Below, one piece after another: positions 1-11,488 of a stretch of 64,000 nt of DNA; the first letter of the stretch is position 1; every line of letters starts with the position of its first letter. The notes below the pieces were generated by a model, which saw only the letters and a list, made by a program, of their open reading frames with translations, had not been told where the DNA came from and ran no database searches. Origin of the DNA: Papaver somniferum. Taxonomy: Eukaryota; Streptophyta; Magnoliopsida; Ranunculales; Papaveraceae. Position numbers and translations under genes: made by a program. Location of the stretch: NCBI RefSeq assembly GCF_003573695.1, contig NC_039367.1, forward strand, positions 156,375,085 to 156,439,084. The letters are read 5' to 3'.

Positions 1-2108
1 TCACTTAAAAGTCTATCTATTCTATATCCTACTCTTGAGACAACTCATATAAGTATGATAGTTTTCACACATACACATTTGCTATTTCGAGCCGAGTTTA
101 CTCGCCTATCTTTTTATCGAAATACGTGTTGGTAAGCTTTTTCTTTAACCATCTTCATCTTTACCCGTGACGAAAATCATGATGACGTTTCAATCTTGAA
201 AATATCTTTGATGACGATAGTCGATTCTTTATGTCTATTAATGTTATAACATTATAGAAGAACGTTTCAATGATCGAAATGTAGAGTTGAGAATATGCAA
301 CCACCTACGGATGTAAGCATTTAGTGTGTTCGCACATTTGTGTATAAACGCATGTGCCGGAAACCAAGTGCGTGCATATATGTGCATTCATTACTGGTTA
401 GGGAGACAAGTTAGGTATGTGTACCCGTACGCATACTGGCGGAAGTTCACGTCCGTGAAATTCTGCTGGGTTTGAAGTGTACGAACTCAAAAACCAGTCA
501 CCTTAGGTACGTATACCTACGCGTACTGGCGGAACTTTTTCACCCGAAAAAGTCTGCTAAGTTTGGAAACTAAAACAAACTCAAAATCCGGTAGCCTAGG
601 TACGCATACCCATACGCGTACCCAAGCTGGTTATTTCTCAAATCGGTAGTTCATGGACTTAAAATAATAAGTTATAAGGAATGCAATCTTTACAAACCGT
701 GGGTATATTATTCATGAATTGATTCAAATGAATCAAACTGATTTTTTTCAATTGTGTCTATGTATAAAGACCTAAGCAATTGAACAACTCTTGGACTAGT
801 TCTTATGAGTCATTTGAACTAGTTATGGGAAAGCTGAATATGGTTGATATGAATGCACTCATATGGCTAACCATTGGTCAACCATTTGTGATCCAAACAA
901 TGTACAGTTTAGGTATGGTTACTCAAACCTAAATGAATACATTTCATTTGTGTGTGACTAGATAAGTTTCGATCTAACGGTTGAAAGATATTAGCTTGGA
1001 TAAATCAGGTTTTTCATCTAACGGTGAATATTGAATGCTTTGTTACCAAGGTAATAGATTGCAAACCCTGATTTGAAAACTATATAAGGATACGTCTAGC
1101 AACTGTGCAAAACTAATCCCCACACCTCCTGTGTGATACTACTTAGTTTTCTAGAGTCGATTCTCCTTTGATCGTAGGTTTCTTCTCGAGACCTTGTCGA
1201 TTAACGACTAAAATACTTCATTGGGATTGTGAAGCTAGACGAAACTACTTCTCTTGTAGTTGGCGATCTGATCTTTCCATTTTCTATCGTACAAGTTCAG
1301 TTGGAATAATTGACTTCATATTATATCTCTGATAGGGCAATATAAAAAGAAATCACAAACATCTTCATCTCATCGTTTGTGATTCCACAATATCAAGTTT
1401 CGCTACCATAAGATTTAGATTATTCTGAGGTGATTGATAATACTAGTCTGTTCTTCGGGAATATAAGTCTGGTTTATCAATTGGTTCTGGTTCACCTTGA
1501 TTTTTCAAAAGACAAAACAAAACTTTTAGGTTTATCTGTGGGAGACAGATTTATCTATCTTTGTAGACTTTTCTGTGTGATACATTTGTTTGTGAAGTCT
1601 TCGACTTTAGGTCGTAGCAACTCTTGGTAGTGGGTGAGATCAACTAAGGGAATCATGTGCGTAGTATCCTGCTGGGATTAGAGACGTAAGGAGATCAACT
1701 TTACCTTGAATCAGTGTGAGATTGATTAGGGTTCAACTACAGTCTAGACCGAAGTTAGTTTGTAGTAGGCTAGTGTCTGTAGCGGCTTAATACAGTGTGG
1801 TGTTCAATCTGGACTAGGTCCCGAGTTTTTCTGCATTTGCGGTTTCCTCGTTAACAAAACTTCTGGTGTCTGTGTTATTTCTATTCTGAACTATATTTAG
1901 TTATATAATTGAAATATCATAGGTTGTGCGTTTGTATCGATCAATTGTGAAATCCAACCTTTGGTTGTTGATTGGAAATTGATTGATCCTTGGACATTGG
2001 TCTTTGGTATCGTCCAGGTTTATCTCTCTTGTATTTAATCGAGACTCGCAGATTACTTGAGTAAGATTTAAATCAAGATAGAGATATAAAAACTCCTTGA
2101 TATACTTT
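1..2108 (+). mobile_element. LTR of Sirevirus-like copia element, duplicated copy (LTR A')
   Basis: This stretch matches 8011-10132 almost base for base, so it is a second copy of the first part of the E1 5' LTR, cut on the left by the window edge. It contains the CpG-rich GTACGCGTAC-type motifs at about 415-625, a TATA box at 1080-1089 (CTATATAAGG) and the U5-like tail. It stops at the same base where a second LTR begins (2109). No coding potential is supported; short open frames here recur as chance frames in every LTR copy. It belongs to a segmental duplication rather than to an independent insertion. Confidence 0.85.
1080..1089 (+). promoter_or_regulatory. TATA box of LTR A'
   Basis: CTATATAAGG is followed some 45 bases on by a conserved CCCCACACCTCCTGTGTGAT stretch. 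The same pair occurs in the other LTRs of this family at 9095, 13303, 55922 and 61049 (a variant, CTATAAAAGG, at 19653). This conservation across diverged copies marks it as the LTR promoter. Confidence 0.7.
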
Positions 2109-2656
2109 AGTTAGAGCATTGCTCGGTCGAACTCGCATGCTTTGCTATCTCAAGCATGTTTGTCAATGTTAGTGATCAAAACAATAAATCTTGATTTCTA
2201 TCCTATATAGCTAAAGGTCTCTGACTAGGATAGAAAGTGTTGTTGAGCTCAAGACTCCATGGAAATCATCATACAAGACGAAGGACTACTCAAGGAACTG
2301 GTGGATCTTCATCGACTAAAAGGTATGTGGAGACTTGAACTTATCTGTCACTCAAAAGTCTATCTACTCTATCTCCTACTCTTGAGACAAAAGTCGTTTT
2401 GATATATAGACTTTCATTATACACATTTGTTATTTCGAGCCGAGTTTAACTCACCTATCTATTTCTTGAAATATGTGTTGGTAAGCTTTAGCTTTTGGCA
2501 AATTCATCTTTACCTAGTGACGAAAGTCATGTTATATTTCAATCACTTTGGAAATTGCTCTGACGAAAAATGGTCTGTGAATAACGTCTATATAACGTCT
2601 TATGAGAATGTTTCAATAATTTAAATGAGAGTTTAGATTACATAACCATTTGTAGG
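2109..2656 (+). mobile_element. 5' part of solo LTR B', duplicated copy
   Basis: The sequence starts AGTTAGAGCATTGCTCGG, as at 10133, and matches 10133-10677 closely. It ends at the same GTAGG where the small gypsy-like element starts in the right-hand copy. It is therefore the first 548 bases of a copied LTR B, not a separate insertion. Confidence 0.85.
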
Positions 2657-2683
2657 TGATACGGGACGTATTATGAGAGTCAA
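2657..2683 (+). mobile_element. 27-bp stub of small gypsy-like LTR
   Basis: These bases match the first 27 bases of the LTR at 10678 (TGATACGGGACGTATTATGA and onward). After TCAA at 2680-2683 the similarity to 10705 onward stops abruptly. This is the right breakpoint of the segmental duplication and shows it arose after the small element had inserted. Confidence 0.85.
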
Positions 2684-4433
2684 TTATTGTATCAACCATT
2701 AGGCCAAAACATCACCACCTTCATTTCATCTCATTATCTTCTCAAATCCACCAACAACACCCTCTTCTTGTCCTGTCTGAACTTCAATTAACAAATCAAA
2801 TCCCATTCAAGCTCAAATCGATGGCAACATCAAACCTTTCCTTACTATTTCAACAAATTACACAAACCCTTCATTTCTCTAAAGCAACAACATTTAAGTT
2901 CTCCAATTCATGAATAACCCAAAAACCCCTTTTTAATCTTTACTAATTTTTCGATCTGACTTCTCTTTTTCCTTATTCAAACCCTAGATTCATTTTACAC
3001 TAAAACCCCTAAATCAAACCCTAACCTCGGTCATTGATTCTTCACCATCTTCAAATCTCTCTCTCTATGTTGTTCACCTAAACACCGGCAGAGCTAGATC
3101 CTCTGCAAACTCCTCAATCGATTTTCCCATCAACACGATCCCAGATTCACAATATCCCTTCACCAGCTCAATTGATTCTTCAAGAAACCATCCATTTTCG
3201 TTGTCCATCGCCATTAAATCAAAACCCACTATCAATTGATGCCAAACCCCCAAATCCTATTTGTTGTAGTGGAAATCAGATAAAAAATAATTAAAAACAG
3301 AAGTGGGTTTGTGATAAACCTCTCCTTAAACTGTCTTTTTCGTCTCACCATCTTCACTACACTAAATCTTCAATCCAATTATTCAATATCTTGTAAACAA
3401 CCACGATTAACGTTAATTAGGTTTGATATGATAAAAATCCCCAAGTTGTATCTCTATTTTAGCAGAAGAAAAAATTGATTTAGATGAACCAGAGAGAAGA
3501 AGGAAGAAAAAAGTGCGAATTGATCTTTCTCTTATGCTATTACACGTGCAGGAAGGGCAGTTTAATAATCTTACCACCTGTATGAGATCTCTCTATAAGA
3601 GATTTTGGCGAAATATTGACTAGTCAACGCGAAAAATTGACTGAGATAACGAATTTGGTTGGAATCCGTTTGATTGGCCTAGATTTGTAAGAAATAAAAA
3701 AAGAGGCTTAGATTTGAAAACGAGGGTCCAGAAAAGGCCTACTTCCGTATATATTCCTTTGAATTTCAAGATTTCATAATTTCTGATCACAAGCTTAAAC
3801 TCTTATTTTTCTTTTGTTGACGTGTCCCTTCAAGTACCAGATAGAACTACAAATAAACTAAAATCAATCAAAGACACCTTAAAACCAGTAAAAGAAACAA
3901 ATTAATCAAAATAATTCTTGTTGTCTAAAATATACATTTTATACCCATGATTAATTAGTCTATTTTTAGAAAATAAAATGATGATTATCCTTTTCCTTTT
4001 TTGTTAAACTTAAATCGTAAAAAATTGATTTTTGTTGTAGATTGATTAGTTTTATATATATGTGGTGCGATTCTACTGGTGTGGCACATAGGCACACACG
4101 AATACAGACACAGAGGATCTAGACCAAAAACTACAAAACATGATATTACAAGGATAAAGAAATAAACATGTCTTTAAATTGATGGACCTTTTCAAGAAAT
4201 ATAATAACAAAATAAAATTGTTATAAGGCCAAACACTATGGTGACCCTTTTCCCCTAGTTATAACTTATTTAAAACTAAGTGAAATGGGTCATATCCCAA
4301 GTCAACCTCATAATTGCGATGTACCATCCCGTGTAGATATTGCTTAGTGTTCGTGTAGTAAAAAAATGAGTAAAAGTAACTAAAAAGAGTGAAAAACAAA
4401 AATATTACCTTAAAATAGTGAAAACCAGAAATT
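2684..4433. other. unique spacer, leader-like sequence, no supportable gene
   Basis: About 1.75 kb without a long open frame. 2700-3530 is rich in short pyrimidine tracts and AAACCCTA-type motifs, as in plant 5' leaders or first introns. An ATG at 2821 opens only about 30 codons before a stop. Around 4125-4250 the sequence resembles 48728-48840, just upstream of the deubiquitinase gene, for instance in AAGAAATATAATAAC. I see no tRNA, promoter or transposon ends here. Confidence 0.5.
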
Positions 4434-4438
4434 GATAC
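4434..4438. repeat. target-site duplication GATAC, left
   Basis: GATAC lies directly before the TGAAAAGGC terminus of the inverted solo LTR and is repeated at 7253-7257 directly after its ...CTCTAACA terminus. Confidence 0.85.
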
Positions 4439-7252
4439 TGAAAAGGCGAGGATACCCAAATATACCTCAAGCTAAAACTTTTCCTACCTATAAGTCCTTT
4501 CTCCGAAAGTGATTGTTTATGGACTGACAATACAACTAATCGGTACACACTTCGTGTGATCGTCCATGGATACGAGATCGAGACAATACAACAACGAAGT
4601 ATGTTTACTTGATACAAAAGTTTCGGACTTAACCAAACACAATAGGATTGCTTTTCAAGTAAATAGGAATTAAATTTTTTGTAATTTACTTTAATTATAA
4701 TAAAACAATTATAATGTGGAAAATAAAAGTAAATGACACATCAAGATTTTGTTAACGAGGCAACCGCAAATGCATAAACACCTCGGGACCTAGTCCAGAA
4801 TTGAATACTCTCAGGATTAAGCCGCTACACAAAATTACACCTAACTTCGTATAGTTGAGACCAAGTAACTAACCCTATAGTTAACTTAGTTTCGTCTGTA
4901 TTCACATGCCTCCGACCTATGAATAAGTCACGTACTTGGAACAATCCCTTTGGTTCGTATTACAAACAGTAAAGGAACAAGAAATATGTTTGGTATCAAC
5001 TCTATTCAACCAAGTAATATGAGTCGTACAAAGGATCTTCCGTTTATCTCAACATAAACTCCTTCGCCGGGTCTATATCTATCTTATGTTTAATCACCCT
5101 AAGGTAATCGTTTAATATTAAGCCAACAACACCTTTAATCCGAAGAACTTTGTTGATGCCGATCTACTAAATTAATCAATCCAATCTACCACAAGGATAA
5201 ACCGATTATTAATTGGATCATCTTTTACCGAAACAAGTATTGTGCACACCACAGATTATAAAACCCAAGTCAGATCTTCAATATCTTCTTAAACCTTCAA
5301 TAAAAACCTGCACACAATCACTTGAATATCTTGTGATCAATCACGCACAGAACGGAGTCTGTTAACAATGGATTATCACAAGATCGTCTTTAGAACTAAC
5401 AAAAGTCTAAAGATCCCTATCGAAACTCTGAACAAGTTGGAGTGAATCTTATATCAGAAGAGAAGATTCTCAAGAATAAAAAAACTAAGTGCAATCAGAT
5501 TTCAACCACCGTTAGTCAATCAAATCAATCGAAAACAAAGATAAACCGAAATTATCTAGTTTCCCACCAACGGGTCGCCCTAGAGCTTCTCAATCCAAAA
5601 GAAGACTTTAAAATGAGCGGCCGTAAGAGATTTCACCTAATTAAATTACTCTCCTCTCCGATAGGCGGCTACACCAGCAACAAAGACAAAAGAGGAAGTC
5701 TGTTGTTACGAAGGATTAGTTTGCTATAAAGGAAAACTTCGTGTATTTATAGACAAGGAAGTTTGGACACCAAGGAATTTACAAAACCAAAAATATTCTT
5801 AAGATATTCATTAAAGCACAAATTCGGTTTTCATAATTCCTGGAAATGCTCTGTCAAAAAATAATGATCGAAATTTCTCAGAAAATATATATAGTAAATG
5901 CACATTACTAATTCTGGAATTTTCCTACAAAATGAAATTAATAACCTTAATTAAAAGATTCTTAACTTACTTATGTTTCGATCCTGGGATTCTCTTGCCT
6001 TAGCCGTCAAGGAATATCTTTGAACAATTATAGAAATAAATATTCATAGAACGTATTCAAAGTTTGTCGACATCTTAACTTTGTAAGTTCTCTTTCACAC
6101 TTACAGCCTTGAAAACGATTTGCCACACTTCCAAACAAGTTTAGAATTGGTTCATCTGACTTTCAAGAACTATGTGATTGATCAAACCAACATTCAATCA
6201 CAATCATGGGTTTACGGTTCTACCAAAACAAGTTTCGGTTCTACCTCCATGTGAATACTACACATAGTCACACTAGCTTCCCAAAAGATTCGGTTAACTA
6301 GGTACTAGGATCGGTTCCCCACATATATATGGTATCTAACTTATATGTGTTGCACATGTTCACAAGATCGGTTCCCCTTTCTGTTGTAAACCTTGCTACA
6401 CCCCACACAAGGATCGGTTCCCCTTGATGTGTTGAACCCCTTACAAGGATCGGTTCCCCTTTTCCCATACTAGGATCGCTTCCCCTTTCCCTTACAAGGA
6501 TCAATTCCCTTTCCCTTACAAGGATTGGTTCCCTTTCCCCAAGGCAGACATAATCCGATCATACCAAGGTGATTACTTAAGATTGATTTTACTAATAAAA
6601 GTTATAACAATACAAAAGTCAGGCCTTTGTGAATAGTTCTACCAAAAACACAACAAGTTGTGAGCGGTTCTACTTTATCACACATATTGGTTGTTCATAA
6701 GATATGCAATGAATATCGAAACCAATAACACCTGGAAATTTCCTTTTCGGTTCAAAAAACAAGTTTATGAACTTACTTCCTTAGAACACATGTAAACATT
6801 GTTTCCTAGGATGGAATCATCAACTTATACCCATACATAATCACAATAGCATTCAAATGATTATGGTGATGTCTTATCTACAAAGTGTAATGGTTAAGCA
6901 ATAAACCTCGTATTGTATTCCTTAATACTATGTCTATCTAGAGTTCAAATATGCTTCGCAGTTATGTTTTCAATATGCACAACTTGAAAGATACGTTAGG
7001 GAATGAAACAGTTCTAGTCAAATATCACTAACCTCAAGTGGAAGAATGATTGTTTTCGTTGTATCTCCTTGCTTCTTCACATCTTCAAGTCTTCGCAATA
7101 CTTGTATCCTAATACTTTCAAGCTAACCTATACGAAGTTTAACTCTAATACATAATCAAGCGACTCTTAGCATGAATTTTGATTCACTAAAATATGACAA
7201 CCAAACTTGACATACCAACGCTTGGTGGGTTCAACCGAGCCATGCTCTAACA
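4439..7252 (-). mobile_element. solo LTR of a related copia family, inverted
   Basis: Read on the minus strand it begins TGTTAGAGCATGGCTCGG and ends GCCTTTTCA, matching the termini of the other LTRs here (TGTTGGAGCATTGCTCGG...GCTTTTTCA). The conserved block around the GGTCCCGAGG and GCGGTT..CCTCGTTAAC motifs lies at about 4750-4850. Perfect GATAC duplications flank it (4434-4438, 7253-7257), which shows a complete 2814-bp solo LTR left after recombination between two LTRs. A TATA-like CTATAAATA sits near 5745 on the minus strand. It is strongly diverged from the other LTRs and differs most at 6300-6540, where a GGATCGGTTCCCC repeat replaces the GTACGCGTAC motifs. No coding sequence is supported. 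Confidence 0.85.
6302..6545 (+). repeat. imperfect tandem array of GGATCGGTTCCCC
   Basis: The 13-base core recurs about seven times, intact or slightly changed (AGATCGGTTCCCC, GGATCGCTTCCCC, GGATCAATTCCC, GGATTGGTTCCC), with spacing shrinking from about 60 to about 25 bases. It lies inside the solo LTR, upstream of its TATA box in the LTR's own orientation. Confidence 0.8.
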
Positions 7253-7257
7253 GATAC

Positions 7258-7762
7258 TGGAAAACCATTGAATATTATACAAAACAAAATTTTCATAAAG
7301 TGAAAAAGCAAATATATACTCAGTTTCTGTGTGATTTCTCTTTTCTACTACCCAGGTCATATGTGATCCACTTTTAAATGTAGCTAAGGGATATCGTTAT
7401 ATTTAAGCTACACGGAAGACCATAGTGGTTGGATTTCTCTGAAGTTACGAAGGGGAATCCATCACCATAGCGCATGGCTTAAGTTCACGTCTCTAATACA
7501 TAAGAAATGATAGAAAAATGAGTTTACCTAAAAGATGACTCAACAAGAAAAAACAAGAAGTAATCAAATAATAAAAGGAAACTGCCATAAAAAAAAACAC
7601 AACATAAGGTCGTCATGGGCCATTACGTGCTACTTATTTCACTTCTGATGTTAGGCATGGTTAAGGGAGGTAAAAGGAGATTTTCTGGCACAAATTTTCC
7701 ATGGCTACTTATTGGGGTTTACTAGGGTGGATACCCTATTAACACTTATGTTTTTGTTATAT
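7258..7762. other. unique spacer between solo LTR and E1
   Basis: About 500 bases without an open frame of note. It continues the sequence interrupted by the solo LTR. A block near 7445-7500 (TTACGAAGGGG and GTTCACGTCTCTAATA) recalls the region just upstream of the deubiquitinase at 48830-48880. Otherwise nothing is recognised. Confidence 0.4.
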
Positions 7763-7767
7763 ATATA

Positions 7768-10132
7768 TGTTAGAGCATTGCTCGGTCGAACTCGCATGCG
7801 TTGCTATATCATGCATGTTTGTCAATATTTGTGATCAAAACTATATGTATTAATTTCTAGTATACTTATGACTAAGTCTCGGTCTAGGATAGTTAGTAAC
7901 AGTTGAGCTCCAGACTCCACGGCGATTATCTTGCAAAGACGAAGAACTACTCAAGGAATCGGTGGAACTTCATCCGACTAAAAGGTATGTGGAGACTTGA
8001 ACTCATCTTGTCACTTAAAAGTCTATCTATTCTATATCCTACTCTTGAGAAAACAATCGTATAAGTATGATAGTTTTCATACATACACATTTGCTATTTC
8101 GAGCCGAGTTTACTCGCCTATCTTTTTATCGAAATACGTGTTGGTAAGCTTTTTCTTTAACCATCTTCATCTTTACCCGTGACGAAAATCATGATGATGT
8201 TTCAATCTTGAAAATATCTTTGATGATGATAGTCGATTCTTTATGTCTATTAACTGTTATAACATTATAGAAGAACGTTTCAATGATCGAAATGTAGAGT
8301 TGAGAATATGCAACCACCTACGGATGTAAGCATTTAGTGTGTTCGCACATTTGTGTATAAACGCATGTGCCGGAAACCAAGTGCGTGCATATATGTGCAT
8401 TCATTACTGGTTAGGGATACAAGTTAGGTATGTGTACCCGTACGCATACTGGCGGAAGTTCACGTCCGTGAAATTCTGCTGGGTTTGAAGTGTACGAACT
8501 CAAAAACCAGTCACCTTAGGTACGTATACCTTACGCGTACTGGCGGAACTTTTTCACCCGAAAAAGTCTGCTAAGTTTGGAAACTAAAACAAACTCAAAA
8601 TCCGGTAGCCTAGGTACGCATACCCATACGCGTACCCAAGCTGGTTATTTCTCAAATCGGTAGTTCATGGACTTAAAATAATAAGTTATAAGGAATGCAA
8701 TCTTTACAAACCGTGGGTATATTATTCATGAATTGATTCAAATGAATCAAACTGATTTTTTTTCAATTGTGTCTATGTATAAAGACCTAAGCAATTGAAC
8801 AACTCTTGGACTAGTTCTTATGAGTCATTTGAACTAGTTATGGGAAAGCTGAATATGGTTGATATGAAAGCACTCATATGGATAACCATTGGTCAACCAT
8901 TTGTGATCCAAACAATGTACAGTTTAGGTATGGTTACTCAAACCTAAATGAATACATTTCATTTGTGTGTGACTAGATAAGTTTCGATCTAACGGTTGAA
9001 AGATATTAGCTTGGATAAATCAGGTTTTTCATCTAACGGTGAATATTGAATGCTTTGTTACCAAGGTAATAGATTGCAAACCCTGATTTGAAAACTATAT
9101 AAGGAGACGTCTAGAAACTGTGCAAAACTAATCCCCACACCTCCTGTGTGATACTACTTAGTTTGCTAGAGTCGATTCTCCTTTGATCGTAGGTTTCTTC
9201 TCGAGACCATGTCGATTAACGACTAAAATACTTCATTGGGATTGTGAAGCTAGCCGAAACTACTTCTCTTGTAGTTGAGCAATCTGATCTTGCCATTTTC
9301 TATCGTACAAGTTCAATTGGAATAATTGACTTCATATTATATCTCTGATAGGGCAAGATAAAAAGAAATCACAAACATCTTCATCTCATCGTTTGTGATT
9401 CCACAATATCAAGTTTCGCTACCACAAGATTTAGATTATTCTGAGGTGATTGATAATACTAGTCTGTTCTTCGGGAATATAAGTATGGTTTATCAATTGG
9501 TTCTGGTTCACCTTGATTTTTATCAAAAGACAGAACAAAACTTTTAGGTTTATCTGTGGGAGACAGATTTATCTATCTTTGTAGACTTTTCTGTGTGATA
9601 CAGATTTGTTTGCTGAAGTCTTCGACTTTAGGTCGTAGCAACTCTTGGTAGTGGGTGAGATCAACTAAGGGAATCATGTGCGTAGTATCCTGCTGGGATC
9701 AGAGACGTAAGGAGATCAACTTTACCTTGAATCAGTGTGAGATTGATTAGGGTTCAACTACAGTCTAGACCGAAGTTAGTTTGTAGTAGGCTAGTGTCTG
9801 TAGCGGCTTAATACAGTGTGGTGTTCAATCTGGACTAGGTCCCGAGGTTTTTCTGCATTTGCGGTTTCCTCGTTAACAAAACTTCTGGTGTCTGTGTTAT
9901 TTCTATTCTGAACTATATTTAGTTATATAATTGAAATATCATAGGTTGTGCGTTTGTATCGATCAATTGTGAAATCCAACCTTTGGTTGTTGATTGGAAA
10001 TTGATTGATCCTTGGACATTGGTCTTTGGTACCGTCCAGGTTTATCTCTCTTGTATTTAATCGAGACTCGCAGATTGCTTGAGTCATATTTAAATCAATA
10101 GATAGAGATATAAAAACTCCTTTATATACTTT
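7768..10132 (+). mobile_element. E1 5' LTR (LTR A), first part
   Basis: It starts TGTTAGAGCATTGCTCGG after ATATA (7763-7767), and ATATA recurs right after the E1 3' LTR at 20763-20767. The sequence is closest to LTR C (18324-20762), its partner. It runs through CpG-rich GTACGCGTAC-type motifs (about 8430-8640) and the TATA box at 9095-9104. It breaks at ATATACTTT (10124-10132), where solo LTR B has inserted. The missing last 113 bases resume at 14449 after the duplicated ACTTT. Combined length is about 2.48 kb, close to 2439 bp for LTR C. Confidence 0.88.
9095..9104 (+). promoter_or_regulatory. TATA box of E1 5' LTR
   Basis: CTATATAAGG with the family-conserved CCCCACACCTCCTGTGTG block downstream. 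It would drive the E1 gag transcript, although solo LTR B now separates the rest of the LTR from it. Confidence 0.65.
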
Positions 10133-10677
10133 AGTTAGAGCATTGCTCGGTCAAACTCGCATGCTTTGCTATCTCAAGCATGTTTGTCAATGTTAGTGAT
10201 CAAAACAATAAATCTTGATTTCTATCCTATATAGCTAAAGGTCTCGGACTAGCATAGAAAGTGTTATTGAGCTCAAGACTCCATGGCAATCATCATACAA
10301 GACGAAGGACTACTCAAGGAACTGGTAGATCTTCATCGACTAAAAGGTATGTGGAGACTTGAACTTATCTGTCACTCAAAAGTCTATCTACTCTATCTCC
10401 TACTCTTGAGACAAAAGTTTTGATATATAGACTTTCATTATACACATTTGTTATTTCGAGCCGAGTTTAACTCACCTATCTATTTCTTGAAATATGTGTT
10501 GGTAAGCTTTAGCTTTTGGAAAATTCATCTTTACCTAGTGACGAAAGTCATGTTATATTTCAATCACTTTGGAAATTGCTCTGACGAAAAATGGTCTGTG
10601 AATAACGGTTATATAACGTCCTATGAGAATGTTTCAATAATTGAAATGAGAGTTTAGATTACATAACCATTTGTAGG
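10133..10677 (+). mobile_element. solo LTR B, 5' part, nested in LTR A
   Basis: It starts AGTTAGAGCATTGCTCGG (the expected TG mutated to AG) straight after ACTTT at 10128-10132. It belongs to a subfamily clearly diverged from LTR A and C. It is interrupted at GTAGG (10673-10677) by the small gypsy-like element and resumes at 12650. Its other end is at 14443, followed by the second ACTTT (14444-14448). No internal region or second LTR accompanies it, so it is a solo LTR of about 2.34 kb. Confidence 0.85.
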
Positions 10678-11034
10678 TGATACGGGACGTATTATGAGAG
10701 TCAACCATATATTTCAAGATATGGATATATCTTGGATATTTATCAATTTGGTATTTTATTTATTAAGAATAATTAGTTTCTTTCTCTTATTTATCTTGTT
10801 TTAGAAGGTTATAGACTTAGGGTTTATGTTTTGAGGCTATAAAAAGCCATTTCCATTATCATTGTAATTTAGCTGCGGCTCGTAAGTTTGTTTGGTTAAA
10901 CACCATTGATATTATCTTTTAACTCTTGGATTAGAGTCATTATTTTCATCTTTGCTACTGTATTGGAGTATTCTATCATCATCTTAAGGAGTGGATTCTC
11001 CTTCTCTTTTATCGCTTCAGTTTGTGCCATATTA
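10678..11034 (+). mobile_element. small gypsy-like element, 5' LTR
   Basis: 357-bp LTR beginning TGATACGGGACG and ending GCCATATTA. It matches the 381-bp LTR at 12264-12644 apart from a segment of roughly 25 bases present only in the latter (about 12469-12495). Perfect GTAGG target duplications lie at 10673-10677 and 12645-12649. A primer-binding site TGGCATCAGAGC follows at 11037-11048, one base from the plant initiator-Met form TGGTATCAGAGC. Confidence 0.88.
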
Positions 11035-11036
11035 GG

Positions 11037-11048
11037 TGGCATCAGAGC
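11037..11048 (+). other. primer-binding site of the small gypsy-like element
   Basis: TGGCATCAGAGC starts two bases after the 5' LTR. It is complementary to the 3' end of plant initiator-methionine tRNA with one mismatch, and this fixes the element's polarity as plus. Confidence 0.75.
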
Positions 11049-11488
11049 ATGTTTTCCTGTATTGTTCGTCCGTAAGGCCGCCTAGAAAAATTAGTTGAGG
11101 ATTCATGCGATCTCTAAGTTTCTATCAAAAACAAAAAAAAAAAACAAAACAAATCAGTTGAATATATTGGTTCTTAGTCATCATCAAAGTTGCATTCCAG
11201 TTTGGGTAAGATCTCCTCTAACTCCTGCATTTCTTATATGTTATATGGGATTTTGGAAACTCAAGGTTTTTGTCACTGTGTAAGGTCATGTTTGGTTGAA
11301 ATAGTACTAGTCACGAATATTGGATTTTTATTTAAATCACCTGCTAGCCTTCCAACCTTTTCCATTCATTAGAGCTATCTTATTTAAGCCCGTAAAGTGT
11401 TACAAAGTTCATCAATCATCAATACAAGAACCAACGAGGTTTAGTTAGTACCTAGTCAAAGAGAGTTTATTTATGTGCAAGAGTCAAG

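Noticed and set aside
1430..1630. 66-codon frame, with a diverged relative at 13652-13852
   Set aside because: It lies within LTR U5-like sequence and recurs only because the LTRs are homologous; the other LTR copies break it.
2427..2624. 65-codon frame, also at 10448-10657
   Set aside because: Chance frame in copied LTR B; other LTRs do not conserve it as protein.
6298..6504. minus-strand frame with repeated GEPILVRG-type peptide
   Set aside because: The repetition comes from the GGATCGGTTCCCC DNA array within a solo LTR; no gene context supports it.
6302..6545. CRISPR-like array
   Set aside because: Plant nuclear DNA, irregular spacing, degenerate short repeats and no cas genes.
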